NCBI GenBank assembly: GCA_964393975.1
Contig: CAYMVO010000003.1
Coordinates: 13,166-77,165 of the forward strand
DNA from: CALVNN01 sp964393975
GTDB taxonomy: Bacteria; Bacillota; Clostridia; Christensenellales; UBA1242
Direction: 5' to 3'
Length of the DNA stretch: 64,000 nucleotides
A program made the position numbers and the translations under genes. Under the pieces are notes generated by a model. The model was not told the DNA's origin. It did not search any database and saw only the letters and a program-made list of their open reading frames with translations. Of the stretch, positions 1-9,376 are shown one piece after another. Position 1 is the first letter of the stretch. Every line of letters begins with the position of its first letter.

Positions 1-1
1 A

Positions 2-352
2 AACATTACACCCGCTATAAAATGTGACCTTTGTGAAGCTATCATTGGTGCAATGTATATGGATGGCGGGTTACAGCCGTGTAAAGATTTTGTTATGAAA
101 TTTGTAAACCTCACAAAACGCATTCACGACGCAAAGAGTGAGTTGCAAGAGTTAATACAAAAAGAAGGCGTAAATTACATACATTACGATACTACAAAGG
201 TGGGTGGTGAGAGTCACAATCCTATTTTTGAGAGTAGACTATATTTGCACGATAGACTAGTGTGCTCAGCGACGGGTGGTAGTAAGCGAGAGGCGGAACA
301 AAAATCCGCTGAAAAAGCACTTGAAATTTTGAAAGGAGAAGAAGGCAAGTGA
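2..352 (+). CDS. rnc: Ribonuclease III, C-terminal part (5' end outside window)
   Basis: RNase III cleaves double-stranded RNA during rRNA and mRNA processing. The open frame runs in from the window edge, so the N-terminal half of the catalytic domain is missing here. The first visible residues (KCDLCEAIIGAMYMDGG) match the conserved end of the RNase III domain, usually written as D-x-x-E-A-x-x-G-A-x-Y-x-D-G-G. The last 70 or so residues form a double-stranded RNA binding domain, with a closing GGSKREAEQKSAEKAL helix that is typical of the fold. The stop overlaps the GTG start of smc by four bases, so the two genes are translationally coupled. The rnc-smc-ftsY order is the usual one in Bacillota. 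Identification is by motif and by this gene order. Confidence 0.9.
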   Translation, partial: NITPAIKCDLCEAIIGAMYMDGGLQPCKDFVMKFVNLTKRIHDAKSELQELIQKEGVNYIHYDTTKVGGESHNPIFESRLYLHDRLVCSATGGSKREAEQKSAEKALEILKGEEGK

Positions 353-3300
353 TTTTTAAAGAAATTGATGTCGCAGGATTTAAATCTTTTGCGGATAAAT
401 TGGAGATAAAGTTTGATTCGGGTATTACCGCCATTGTGGGACCTAATGGTTGTGGAAAGAGTAATGTCGCGGACGCTATTCGCTGGGTTTTGGGTGAGCA
501 AAGTTCAAAACTATTGCGTGGTTCCTCTATGCAAGATGTCATCTTTAAAGGCACGCAAAAAAGAAAAAGTCTTTCTTACTGCGAGGTTTCACTAGTTTTT
601 GATAACACAACTAAGATATTTAATATTGACTATGACGAAGTCGTTTTGACTCGTAAACTCTATAGGTCGGGTAATAGCGAGTACCTTATCAATAAAAACA
701 ATGTTAGACTAAAAGATATCACCGATTTGCTCCACGATAGCGGTATTGGCAAAGAGGGCTATTCTATCATTGGACAGGGTAGGGTGGAGCAGATTATTTC
801 TAGTAAACCCGAAGATAGACGTGGTATATTTGAAGAGGCGGCGGGGATAGCAAAGTTTAAGGCGCGAAAAATAGACGCTGAGAGAAAGCTAGAGCGTACA
901 CACGAAAATTTGACTCGTCTAAACGATATTATTGCCGAAATAGAGAGACAAGTAGGACCGTTAAAAACGCAAAGTGAAAACGCAAAAAAGTATCTAGATT
1001 TTAAGAGTGAACTAAAAAATCACGAAGTCAATTTGTATATCAATCAATACGACAGTGCGAGTGAATCAAGACAAAAAATCAAAGACGTCATTGCTGGACT
1101 AGATCAGGAGCTAGCACTCCGTGAAGGCGAGTTAAATAGCGTTATTAAAAAATACAATGACAATATGGATGCACTAAGAAAGTTTGATGATGATATAAAA
1201 TCATTAAATGAGCAAATTTTGAATGTATCACTTAAGATACAAAAGTTTTCTAGTGATAATACACTTTTAAAAGAAAGGATAAACTTTTTAAACGAACAAG
1301 TAAATAGAAGTGAGAGTCAAGCTAATGCTTTTAGTGAGGAGATAAGTTTTAATGAAAAAGTCGCTAAAGATAATAGCGACAAGATAGCTGAGCTGAAAGT
1401 AGAACTAGCACAAATGGAAAATCAAGAAAAAGAATTGACCAATAAATATTTAAAGATTGTTGGTGAGTTGACGCAAAGCGAAGACGCAAACGAAGAAGCA
1501 AACAATCAAGTGATTAATGCGCTAGAAAGGTTGACCGATATCAAGGCAAACACTTCAAAACTATCTACCGAAAAAGAGGTATTATTGCGTCTTAATGATG
1601 AAAATCAAGGCAAAATAAACGCTCTAAAAGAAAAGATTGTAACCAATGAAGAACAAATCAATATCATAAATAGAGAAAATAGCGATGTGGACGAGAAAAA
1701 GTCCGCGCTAGAGGAGTTTACCGCTAACGCAAAAAACACACTAGCAGATTTGGACTTTAAGATACGACTAGCGGAAAGAGACTTGGGGGAGAGTAAGACC
1801 AGACTCCAAGTATCCACTAATAGAAAAAATATGATTAGTGACTTGCAAGCAGATTTTGAAGGGTATGCGGGCAGTGTAAAGAGACTTTTGCAAGACGCAA
1901 ATGCTAATAGCGTGCTTAGTGGAAATATTGTTGGTGTAGTGGCTCAGTGTATAAAAGTGCCAGCTAGACTCGAGACAGCTATGGAGGTGGCGTTAGGGAG
2001 TGCTCTACAAAACATCATCACTAAAAATGAAGACGATGCAAAAGTGCTCATAAACTATCTAAAAGAGAAAAAGTACGGTAGAGCGACTTTTTTACCGCTA
2101 AATAGTATAAAACCTAGAAATATTGACTCTAAATATATGAGTGCTATAAAGTCAAATGGCATTTTGGGTGTGGCAAATACACTCATTGAGTTTGACACTA
2201 GTTTGAGTAGAGTGTTTGAGGGGCTTTTGGGCGCTACTGTTATCGCTGAAGATTTGGACTGTGCGGTAGATTTGAGTAAAAAGTGCAATTATGCTTTTAA
2301 GGTGGTGACACTAGAGGGTGATGTCATAAATCCTGCGGGTTCACTCACTGGCGGTAGCAAAAAGAGTGAAGCAACAAACCTACTTTCACGAGACCGAGAG
2401 ATAGAAAGACTCACAGAAGAGATAGTCGCATTAAATAAGAAGATTGGCGAGTTGCAGTTAAACCTTGACAAATTAAATTATGAAAGGAACAATCTTGCGA
2501 CCGAATATGAAGCAAAATCTAAAGAGTTAAATAGTATAAAGGTAGATTTTGCGGGCGTATTTGAAAAGCGTGCTAGATTTGAAGATTTTAATAATAGACT
2601 AAATGAGGAGATTATTAGTATACAAAATGAGATTGAAAAGTCTATTATTAGGATAAAATACATTGAGGACGAGCTAAAATCAGCTGATGAATTAGAGACC
2701 ACTCTCACCAACGCGCGTATCAGTGCCGGTGAGACCAACAAGGCTAGACAAGAAGTCTTTGATAGTCTTAAGGAGCAAAAGGAAAATTATAATAAATCTA
2801 CTACTGATTTACGGATAAAGATTGTGTCACTTGAGAGTGATATTCGTGCTTTGGAGAACGACAACGAGAGACTCGAAGCGGAAAATAAAGAGCTAAGCGA
2901 CAAGATTACATTTGAGCAAAAAGCGATAGAGACAAACAAAAAAGCGATAAAAGATATGTTTGCTACTAGCGAGGGTGGTGCGAATGCAGAAAAGCAAGAA
3001 AAGTACGAGAAGCAGTTAGAGGAAGTCCGCTTTAAGGTGGCAAAACTAGAACAAGGCAAAGTGGATATCCAAGAGGATATGAAGACACTAGACACTAAGA
3101 GAAGCGGTTTGACTGATAATATAAACGTTTTGAATAAAAAGCGTATGACTCAAGAAATGAATTTGCAAAGAGTGGATAGTGATTTACAGTCAATGCAAGA
3201 TAGAATTTATGAGGAATATAGTCTCACTTATGAGACGTGTCTACCTTTGAAACAAGCGGACTATGATGTGTCTAATGGATACAAGATAGTCGCCGAAATC

Positions 3301-3939
3301 AAGAGAGAAATAAATAAATTAGGTAGTATAAATGTCAATGCTATTGAAGAGTACAAACTCGTTAGCGGTAGATATGAGGAGATGAGCGAACAAGCAAACG
3401 ACCTTATAAAAGCGGAAGAGGAGTTTAAACAAATCATTAGCGAATTAAGTAATGAAATGACTACTATATTTAATGAAAAGTTTAATATCATAAATCAAAA
3501 CTTTACTAAGATTTTCTCGCAACTTTTCGGTGGTGGTTCGGCAAGATTAGAGCTATTAGAGAGTGACGATCCGCTAAATGCAGGTGTAGATATTGTAGCG
3601 GAGCCACCTGGTAAAAAACTGCAAGCAATGACACTAATGAGCGGTGGAGAAAAGACACTTACCGCTATTGCGATTTTGTTTGCGATACTAAAACTCCGTC
3701 CTATGCCATTTTGCCTTTTAGATGAGATAGAGGCGGCACTTGATGACGCTAATATTACTCGTTTTGCGAACTATTTAAAGAAGTTTTCTAATGAGACACA
3801 GTTTATCGTGATTACTCACCGTAAACCTACTATGGAGCTAGCCGATAGCCTTTATGGTGTGACAATGGAAGAAAAAGGTGTGTCAAAGATTGTGTCTGTA
3901 AAACTAGCAGACGCTATAAAAAATTCAACAGAAGGTTAA
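349..3939 (+). CDS. smc: Chromosome segregation/condensation ATPase SMC
   Basis: SMC forms the long coiled-coil ATPase dimer of bacterial condensin, which loads on DNA with ScpA and ScpB and compacts newly replicated origins. At 1196 residues it has the normal length. Visible in order are the N-terminal Walker A (GPNGCGKS, about residues 31-38), a long charged coiled coil, a hinge near residues 510-650, the returning coiled coil, the ABC signature (LMSGGEKTL) and Walker B (CLLDEIEAALDDAN) near the C-terminus. The start is GTG, inside the last codons of rnc. The ftsY gene begins three bases after the stop, so the three genes probably form one transcript. Nothing unusual was seen. Confidence 0.97.
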   Translation: MIFKEIDVAGFKSFADKLEIKFDSGITAIVGPNGCGKSNVADAIRWVLGEQSSKLLRGSSMQDVIFKGTQKRKSLSYCEVSLVFDNTTKIFNIDYDEVVLTRKLYRSGNSEYLINKNNVRLKDITDLLHDSGIGKEGYSIIGQGRVEQIISSKPEDRRGIFEEAAGIAKFKARKIDAERKLERTHENLTRLNDIIAEIERQVGPLKTQSENAKKYLDFKSELKNHEVNLYINQYDSASESRQKIKDVIAGLDQELALREGELNSVIKKYNDNMDALRKFDDDIKSLNEQILNVSLKIQKFSSDNTLLKERINFLNEQVNRSESQANAFSEEISFNEKVAKDNSDKIAELKVELAQMENQEKELTNKYLKIVGELTQSEDANEEANNQVINALERLTDIKANTSKLSTEKEVLLRLNDENQGKINALKEKIVTNEEQINIINRENSDVDEKKSALEEFTANAKNTLADLDFKIRLAERDLGESKTRLQVSTNRKNMISDLQADFEGYAGSVKRLLQDANANSVLSGNIVGVVAQCIKVPARLETAMEVALGSALQNIITKNEDDAKVLINYLKEKKYGRATFLPLNSIKPRNIDSKYMSAIKSNGILGVANTLIEFDTSLSRVFEGLLGATVIAEDLDCAVDLSKKCNYAFKVVTLEGDVINPAGSLTGGSKKSEATNLLSRDREIERLTEEIVALNKKIGELQLNLDKLNYERNNLATEYEAKSKELNSIKVDFAGVFEKRARFEDFNNRLNEEIISIQNEIEKSIIRIKYIEDELKSADELETTLTNARISAGETNKARQEVFDSLKEQKENYNKSTTDLRIKIVSLESDIRALENDNERLEAENKELSDKITFEQKAIETNKKAIKDMFATSEGGANAEKQEKYEKQLEEVRFKVAKLEQGKVDIQEDMKTLDTKRSGLTDNINVLNKKRMTQEMNLQRVDSDLQSMQDRIYEEYSLTYETCLPLKQADYDVSNGYKIVAEIKREINKLGSINVNAIEEYKLVSGRYEEMSEQANDLIKAEEEFKQIISELSNEMTTIFNEKFNIINQNFTKIFSQLFGGGSARLELLESDDPLNAGVDIVAEPPGKKLQAMTLMSGGEKTLTAIAILFAILKLRPMPFCLLDEIEAALDDANITRFANYLKKFSNETQFIVITHRKPTMELADSLYGVTMEEKGVSKIVSVKLADAIKNSTEG

Positions 3940-3942
3940 TTT

Positions 3943-4833
3943 ATGGGATTATTTTCAAAATTGTTTGGCGGTCTTAAAAAGACAAAAGACGCCTTCAAGA
4001 CTAAATTTGACGATTTATTTAAAAGAGAATTAGATGATGAGTTTTACGATGAATTAGAGGAGATTTTGTATACATCTGATATAGGTGTCACTGCTACGGA
4101 GCATATTTTGGACGAGATGAAAGACCGTATCAAAAAAGCACATATAAAGACTGCAGATGAGGCGAGAGAGGTTTTACGCAAAGTGATGCTAGAGATTTTA
4201 GATACTGAAAAGCAAGAGTTTGAGTATCCGCTCGTTATTACCGTTGTAGGTGTGAATGGTGTGGGCAAGACTACCACTATCGGCAAAATGGCTAAATATT
4301 TTCAATCATTAGGTAAAAACGTCGTTTTGGTGGCGGGAGACACTTTTAGAGCGGCTGCGACCGAGCAATTAATTGAGTGGGGCAAGCGAAATAATGTGCG
4401 TGTCATATCTCAAGGCGAGGGTAGTGATCCTAGTGCGGTCGTGTTTGATGGCATAGCGCACGCAAAAGCAAAAGGTGTAGACGTGCTTATCATCGATACC
4501 GCAGGTAGACTACACAACAAGACAAATCTAATGGAAGAGTTAAAGAAGATAAATCGTATCAAAGAGCGTGAGTGGGGTGATGCTTTGACGCTCAATCTTT
4601 TGGTGCTAGATGCGACCACTGGACAAAATGCTACTGTTCAGGTCGAAGCTTTTAAAGAGGCTATCGGCATAGATGGTATAGTCCTCACAAAACTAGATGG
4701 TTCGGCTAAAGGTGGCGTGGTGCTAGCGATAGCGGAGGAAAACGAATTACCTATATATTTTGTCGGTGTTGGCGAAAAAATTGATGATTTGGAAGAGTTT
4801 GATGCGGAAACTTTTGTGAATGCTATCATTTAA
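3943..4833 (+). CDS. ftsY: Signal recognition particle receptor FtsY
   Basis: FtsY is the membrane-associated SRP receptor GTPase. It docks ribosome-SRP complexes at the Sec translocon and hydrolyses GTP together with Ffh. The 296-residue protein shows the N-terminal helical N domain, then the G domain with GVNGVGKTTTIGKMA (G1), DTFRAAATEQL, DTAGRLHNK (G3) and TKLDGSAKGG (G4 plus closing loop). It lacks the long acidic A domain found in E. coli FtsY, as is normal in Bacillota, so membrane contact is expected through the N-terminal amphipathic helix (MGLFSKLFGGLKK). It lies three bases behind smc and just ahead of the MetRS-like gene. Confidence 0.97.
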   Translation: MGLFSKLFGGLKKTKDAFKTKFDDLFKRELDDEFYDELEEILYTSDIGVTATEHILDEMKDRIKKAHIKTADEAREVLRKVMLEILDTEKQEFEYPLVITVVGVNGVGKTTTIGKMAKYFQSLGKNVVLVAGDTFRAAATEQLIEWGKRNNVRVISQGEGSDPSAVVFDGIAHAKAKGVDVLIIDTAGRLHNKTNLMEELKKINRIKEREWGDALTLNLLVLDATTGQNATVQVEAFKEAIGIDGIVLTKLDGSAKGGVVLAIAEENELPIYFVGVGEKIDDLEEFDAETFVNAII

Positions 4834-4849
4834 TAAAGAGGTGTTGTAA

Positions 4850-6814
4850 ATGAATAAAAAAGAAAGACCTATCTTTCCTAAAAGGGCAATAGTCACTTGC
4901 GGTATGCCGTATGGAAATAAAGACCTACATTTTGGTTTTGTGTTTGGTATGGCGCTTCAAGCGGATATATTTGCTAGATTTTTAAAGTGTAGGATAGGTA
5001 AAGATAATGTTATATTTGGCTCGGGTACTGATTGTTATGGTTCACCTTTGCACGAGACCTATAGAAAAAAAGTAGAAAATGAAGGGTACACGGGGACAAT
5101 CGTTGATTTGGTAAAAGATTTTCATAACAAACAAGAACAATCTTTAAAATTAGCAGAACTCGGACTAGATTATTTTTACGCTTCCGCTTTTGGTGAGGCG
5201 GTGGAGGAGCATAGAGCGGTTAGTGCGGAGTTTTTTGAGAAAATGTACGAGTCGGGCAACCTCAAGAAAATGAGTACCGAGCAGTTTTTTGACGAAGAAA
5301 AAGGGTGCTTTATCAATGGTAGACAGGTCATCGGCGAGTGCCCTATTGAGGGGTGCAAGTCTACAAAAGCGTACTCTGATGAGTGCGAACTAGGACATCA
5401 ATATTTGCCAAAAGAATTAAAAAATCCTATCAGTACTCTTTCCAACACTACGCCAGTGCTTAAGAGCATAGATAATTGGTATCTTGATATGTTGGAGTAT
5501 AAGGATGACATTTTAGAGATTTTGCAGTCGCAAGAAAAAGACAGAAGACACCGCAAGTTTGTTTCTAAGGAGATTAGAGAGTTTTTAAAACTACCTGAGA
5601 CGTATATAATAAAAAAAGACCAGATAGAAAAGTGGGACAAGATAAAGGGCATTTTGCCACCTTTTAAAGTGATAGATGACGCTGAAAACAAACCTAGTTT
5701 TACCATACAATTTGACAGACTAGAAGATAGAGAGTTGGCGTGCAAACTCCTCAGTCAAAACGAAATCCGCTACCGCAACGGTAAGACTTTGGTACCTTTT
5801 AGAATAAGTGATAACGGTGAGTGGGGCGTACCTCTACCTAGTAAAGATGGACTAGAGGGTAGGACTTTTTATGTGTGGCCAGAAAGCCTTTGGGCACCTA
5901 TATCATTCCTTAGAACATACCTAAAAAGTCATCCAAACAAGGCGAATGATTGGCGTGATTGGTGGTGCAGTAAAGACGCTGAGGTTTATCAATTTTTAGC
6001 GGAAGACAATATGTATTTTTATGGACCACCACAAGAAGCGATATTTTTATCCACAAGAGGAGCAAACCCTAGCATAGAATATAGAGACGGCGACCTAAAG
6101 ATGACAAACCTCATAGTAAATAAACATTCATTGCTTTTGGGGGTAAAGGCGAGTAGTAGTGGTGCGGTGAGGGCGCCACTTGGTAGAGAACTTTTAGAGC
6201 ATTACACTTTAGAACAAATGCGTATGCACTATTTAGCTAAAAATCTTGGAGATACAAACTCAAACTTTTCACCAAAAGCGTTAAATCCTAACGCAAGACC
6301 TGAGGATGATGATCCTGCGGTCAAAGAGGGCAATTTACTGATAAATATTTATAATCGTATCTTGAGAAAGTTTAGCTATGCGTGTGTAGATTATTTTGAT
6401 TCGCTTATACCTTTAGGCACAGCGAGTGAAAAGGCAAAAGTATTAGCGGAAGATGCCATTTTAAATTATGAAGATAGAATGTATACTTATAAATTTCATA
6501 TCATTTATAACATACTAGATAACTTTTTGCGTAGTATAAATAAATATTATGAAACTAATAAAAATCTTATAGAGGCAAAGGACAGTTCACCTCTTATTGA
6601 CTTAGCGTATTTGATTAGGATTGCGAACACATTGCTTTATCCTATCATTCCTAGCAAGTCACAAGAGATTGCGGACTTTTTAGGACTAAATGACAAGTGG
6701 ACTAGTTGGGACTACATTTTTGATGACATTGATACATTTGTCGGTGCTAATCACAAGATTGAAAAATTGATAGATGAAAACCCGTTTTTTAAAAAACATC
6801 CATCGCAACAATAA
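4850..6814 (+). CDS. Methionyl-tRNA synthetase-like protein with altered class I signatures
   Basis: The 654-residue protein aligns by eye with class I methionyl-tRNA synthetase through most of its length: the start of the Rossmann fold (VTCGMPYGNKDLHFGF), the GTD-x-x-G-x-P strand, a zinc-knuckle-like insert (CPIEGC then CELGH), and the helical anticodon-binding region (NLLINIYNRILRKF). The two catalytic signatures are changed. HIGH reads H27-F-G-F30 and KMSKS reads K433-A-S-S-S437, so the second histidine and the second lysine are missing. Both residues stabilise the adenylation transition state, so charging activity may be weak or absent. The gene sits 16 bases behind ftsY with a good AGAGGTG ribosome site. 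A canonical metG elsewhere in the genome is expected but cannot be seen here. Family membership is firm; the function is not known. Confidence 0.75.
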   Translation: MNKKERPIFPKRAIVTCGMPYGNKDLHFGFVFGMALQADIFARFLKCRIGKDNVIFGSGTDCYGSPLHETYRKKVENEGYTGTIVDLVKDFHNKQEQSLKLAELGLDYFYASAFGEAVEEHRAVSAEFFEKMYESGNLKKMSTEQFFDEEKGCFINGRQVIGECPIEGCKSTKAYSDECELGHQYLPKELKNPISTLSNTTPVLKSIDNWYLDMLEYKDDILEILQSQEKDRRHRKFVSKEIREFLKLPETYIIKKDQIEKWDKIKGILPPFKVIDDAENKPSFTIQFDRLEDRELACKLLSQNEIRYRNGKTLVPFRISDNGEWGVPLPSKDGLEGRTFYVWPESLWAPISFLRTYLKSHPNKANDWRDWWCSKDAEVYQFLAEDNMYFYGPPQEAIFLSTRGANPSIEYRDGDLKMTNLIVNKHSLLLGVKASSSGAVRAPLGRELLEHYTLEQMRMHYLAKNLGDTNSNFSPKALNPNARPEDDDPAVKEGNLLINIYNRILRKFSYACVDYFDSLIPLGTASEKAKVLAEDAILNYEDRMYTYKFHIIYNILDNFLRSINKYYETNKNLIEAKDSSPLIDLAYLIRIANTLLYPIIPSKSQEIADFLGLNDKWTSWDYIFDDIDTFVGANHKIEKLIDENPFFKKHPSQQ

Positions 6815-6860
6815 TTACTTAAATATTTTTTTAAAAATAGTGTCAATATCTAAAAAAATA

Positions 6861-6896
6861 AAAAATTAGGTTTATAATGTAGACCTAATTTTTTTC
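6861..6896. terminator. Bidirectional intrinsic terminator
   Basis: An 11-bp perfect stem (AAAAATTAGGT pairing with ACCTAATTTTT) with an 11-nt loop lies between the convergent MetRS-like gene and the penicillin-binding protein gene. A-rich and T-rich flanks on either side let it serve both strands. Confidence 0.85.
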
Positions 6897-9167
6897 TTAA
6901 AAATACCAGCGTGAGGTATCAGTGCTTGCGCTTGACCTAAAAAATATGGTTGCTTTATTGCTATGCTCTTTCAAACCGCTTTTTTGTGTGATTTCTAAGT
7001 AGTATTCATATTTTGCGTTTGGCTTTATATCGGTGTCCAAGTATTCTATATATTCCGCGCTTTCGCTTTTTTCAAGTATGATAGATTGTGTGATCAATCT
7101 ATTATTTACATATTCTTTTTTTATCAGTTTATAAGACTGATGAAGTGCGGTCGTAAAACTTAATTTTACGCTTTGCTCCATTTTTGTAGCACTTAGGACG
7201 CTTTGCTCTATATTTGTAAAATTACTACTTATTTTTGTTGGTTTGTGTGCTATATCAAATAATGTGTTTAAGGTGTAACGGTTAGGTGTGTTATTGCTTG
7301 CTAGCAAGATATCACCTTTTTCAAAAGACAATCTATCTATTTTGGTCTCAATGACTGAGTTTGGCTTTTTAAATGGCGCAGGAGTGCTCTCTTTATATAG
7401 TGCATTTAGTATAGACTTTAGTTTTATAGTAGGGGATATTTCGTTTCTTAGACTAGTATTTAGTAGGTTTTCTTTGTCGTGGCTCATTGCATAGTACCAA
7501 ACGCAACTAGTATGACTTGTGGTCTGTGCGACACATAACATATCGGTATTTAGTGATTTATCATTGGTGCCGTTGGTACCGCTCTTTGCACGCACTTCAA
7601 AATCTAAAGCATTTAACGCCTTGCAAGTACCTTCGGTGACCGCTTTTCGCATCATTTCGCCGACTAAGTATGCGGTGGAGTCTTTCATAACGCTAGTTTG
7701 TTTAGGGTGGTGAGTGTAAATCACATTGCCTTTTTGGTCGGTTATTTTTCGTATAAAAGTTGACTTTGTAAATTTGCCACCCTTAGCAAAAGGACTATAC
7801 GCATTACATAGATCGGTTATACTAACGCCGTTTGTCATAGCGCCGAGTGCTAGCGCTAGTCCGTTATCACTTTTATCAAATTGTATGCCGAGTTTACTAG
7901 CAAATGCTTTTGATTTTTCGATGCCGTTTTGCGCTAAAAGGTCTACTGCAGGCACGTTTAAAGATAGCGCAAGTGCTTTGGAGGCGGTGATTTTATCATA
8001 ATACTTATCATTTATATTGTGAGGGGCATAGCCACCAAAATCTTTTGGTCTATCATCAAGTACACTATCAAAATACAAATCACCACTTTCTATCATTGGC
8101 GCATATACAAGAATAGGCTTCAAGCAAGATGCAGGCGTCCTCTTTACGCTAGCGCCACCATACTCTAGACTCGAACAAAACCCAACTATACCGCCCGTTT
8201 CATTGTCTATCACTATGCCGTTATACATAGCGTGACTAGTTTTTACATTGGCGGATAGAATATTTTGCGTGTTTTTATCTAAATACGTATATATTTTGTA
8301 TCCACCTAAGGCAAGCGCACTTTTAGATATATTTAAGATTTCACTAGCTTCAGTAAGTGATGCGGTCAAATATTCCGTGTTTGATGAGTTTGCCCTTGAT
8401 ATTTTCAAATCTAGACCTATTTTTTTAGCGCTTTGATATTTTTCTTCGGTTATTTTACCTAATTTGTACATTTGCGCTAGTACTAGATTTTTTCTATTTA
8501 GACAAGCGCTTTCGTGACTTATAGGGGAGAGATAAGTCGGTGATTTTATCACACCCGCTAACACTGCTGACTCATTTAATGTCAAGTCTTTTGCGCTCTT
8601 TCCATAATAAAATTGCGATGCACTTTCTATACCATAGCAACCGCTACCAAAATATATAGCGTTTAAATACATCTCTAGTATTTCATCTTTTGAGTAGTTT
8701 TGTTCTAGTTTCAATGCCAAAAGCACCTCTTTTATCTTTCGTGAGTATGTTTTTTCATTGCTTAAATGTGTGTTTTTGATGAGTTGTTGACTGATTGTAG
8801 AGGCTCCTTCTATTATGTTACCGCTTTTTATATTGTTTAGCATTGCTTTCGCCATTCTTCCTATATTTATACCATTGTGACTATAAAACTTTGAGTCCTC
8901 AATGCTAATAAATGCGTTTTTGGTGTCTTCATTCAAATCTTTTACCGTAGCATACGGATAACTAGCAAAATTCATTTCCGCGTTATTTGAGTCAAATATA
9001 CTTACGGGGGTAGTCAAAGATTGCAGTTTTTCATCATCTAATTGTAACGAACTAGATAACAAAATCAAGTAAAACGCTATAGTACATACTGACAAAACAA
9101 AAGTCAAAACTATTATTTTTAATATTTTTTTATTATTAACTTTTTTCTCATTTTGTCGCACTTGCAT
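6897..9167 (-). CDS. Class A penicillin-binding protein (glycosyltransferase/transpeptidase)
   Basis: This is a bifunctional peptidoglycan synthase that polymerises lipid II and crosslinks stem peptides outside the membrane. The 756-residue protein has one N-terminal membrane anchor (about residues 17-38). A GT51 glycosyltransferase domain follows, with the catalytic EDSKFYSHNG motif and the GASTISQQLIKN motif, and then a transpeptidase domain. The active-site triad of motifs is complete: S-C-L-K (SxxK), S-L-N (SxN) and K-S-G-T (KTG-type). A C-terminal segment of about 100 residues (after about residue 650) looks like a beta-sandwich, fibronectin-III-like tail. The gene is transcribed away from mutS and ends against a shared terminator. 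I did not find a convincing ribosome site, so the start could be a few codons off. PBP1A/PBP1-type naming is by architecture only. Confidence 0.92.
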   Translation of the reverse strand: MQVRQNEKKVNNKKILKIIVLTFVLSVCTIAFYLILLSSSLQLDDEKLQSLTTPVSIFDSNNAEMNFASYPYATVKDLNEDTKNAFISIEDSKFYSHNGINIGRMAKAMLNNIKSGNIIEGASTISQQLIKNTHLSNEKTYSRKIKEVLLALKLEQNYSKDEILEMYLNAIYFGSGCYGIESASQFYYGKSAKDLTLNESAVLAGVIKSPTYLSPISHESACLNRKNLVLAQMYKLGKITEEKYQSAKKIGLDLKISRANSSNTEYLTASLTEASEILNISKSALALGGYKIYTYLDKNTQNILSANVKTSHAMYNGIVIDNETGGIVGFCSSLEYGGASVKRTPASCLKPILVYAPMIESGDLYFDSVLDDRPKDFGGYAPHNINDKYYDKITASKALALSLNVPAVDLLAQNGIEKSKAFASKLGIQFDKSDNGLALALGAMTNGVSITDLCNAYSPFAKGGKFTKSTFIRKITDQKGNVIYTHHPKQTSVMKDSTAYLVGEMMRKAVTEGTCKALNALDFEVRAKSGTNGTNDKSLNTDMLCVAQTTSHTSCVWYYAMSHDKENLLNTSLRNEISPTIKLKSILNALYKESTPAPFKKPNSVIETKIDRLSFEKGDILLASNNTPNRYTLNTLFDIAHKPTKISSNFTNIEQSVLSATKMEQSVKLSFTTALHQSYKLIKKEYVNNRLITQSIILEKSESAEYIEYLDTDIKPNAKYEYYLEITQKSGLKEHSNKATIFFRSSASTDTSRWYF

Positions 9168-9318
9168 ATTTTTATTTTAAACAAATCTATATTTTTTATG
9201 CGACAAAATTTTATCTTTTTTGTGCTTTTTGGTAATGTTTTTTTGGTAAAGGTGTTTCTTTTTAAAAAAGAAAAACAAAGATTTTTAATGGCTTTAAAAG
9301 ATTTTGTTTGCTTAAATG

Positions 9319-9347
9319 TTGAAATTTATCAAAAAATTTAGTATAAT
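9319..9347 (+). promoter_or_regulatory. Sigma-A-type promoter of mutS-mutL-miaA
   Basis: TTGAAA (9319-9324), a 17-bp spacer and a perfect TATAAT (9342-9347) lie about 30 bases before the mutS start. The next gene runs the other way, so this is the natural promoter for the mismatch-repair operon. Confidence 0.8.
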
Positions 9348-9376
9348 CATTATAACTTTTTTAAAAGGGGGAAGTT

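Noticed and set aside
9153..9341. 62-codon frame upstream of mutS
   Set aside because: It overlaps the start of the penicillin-binding protein gene, has no ribosome site and is a low-complexity Phe/Lys-rich translation of AT-rich DNA.
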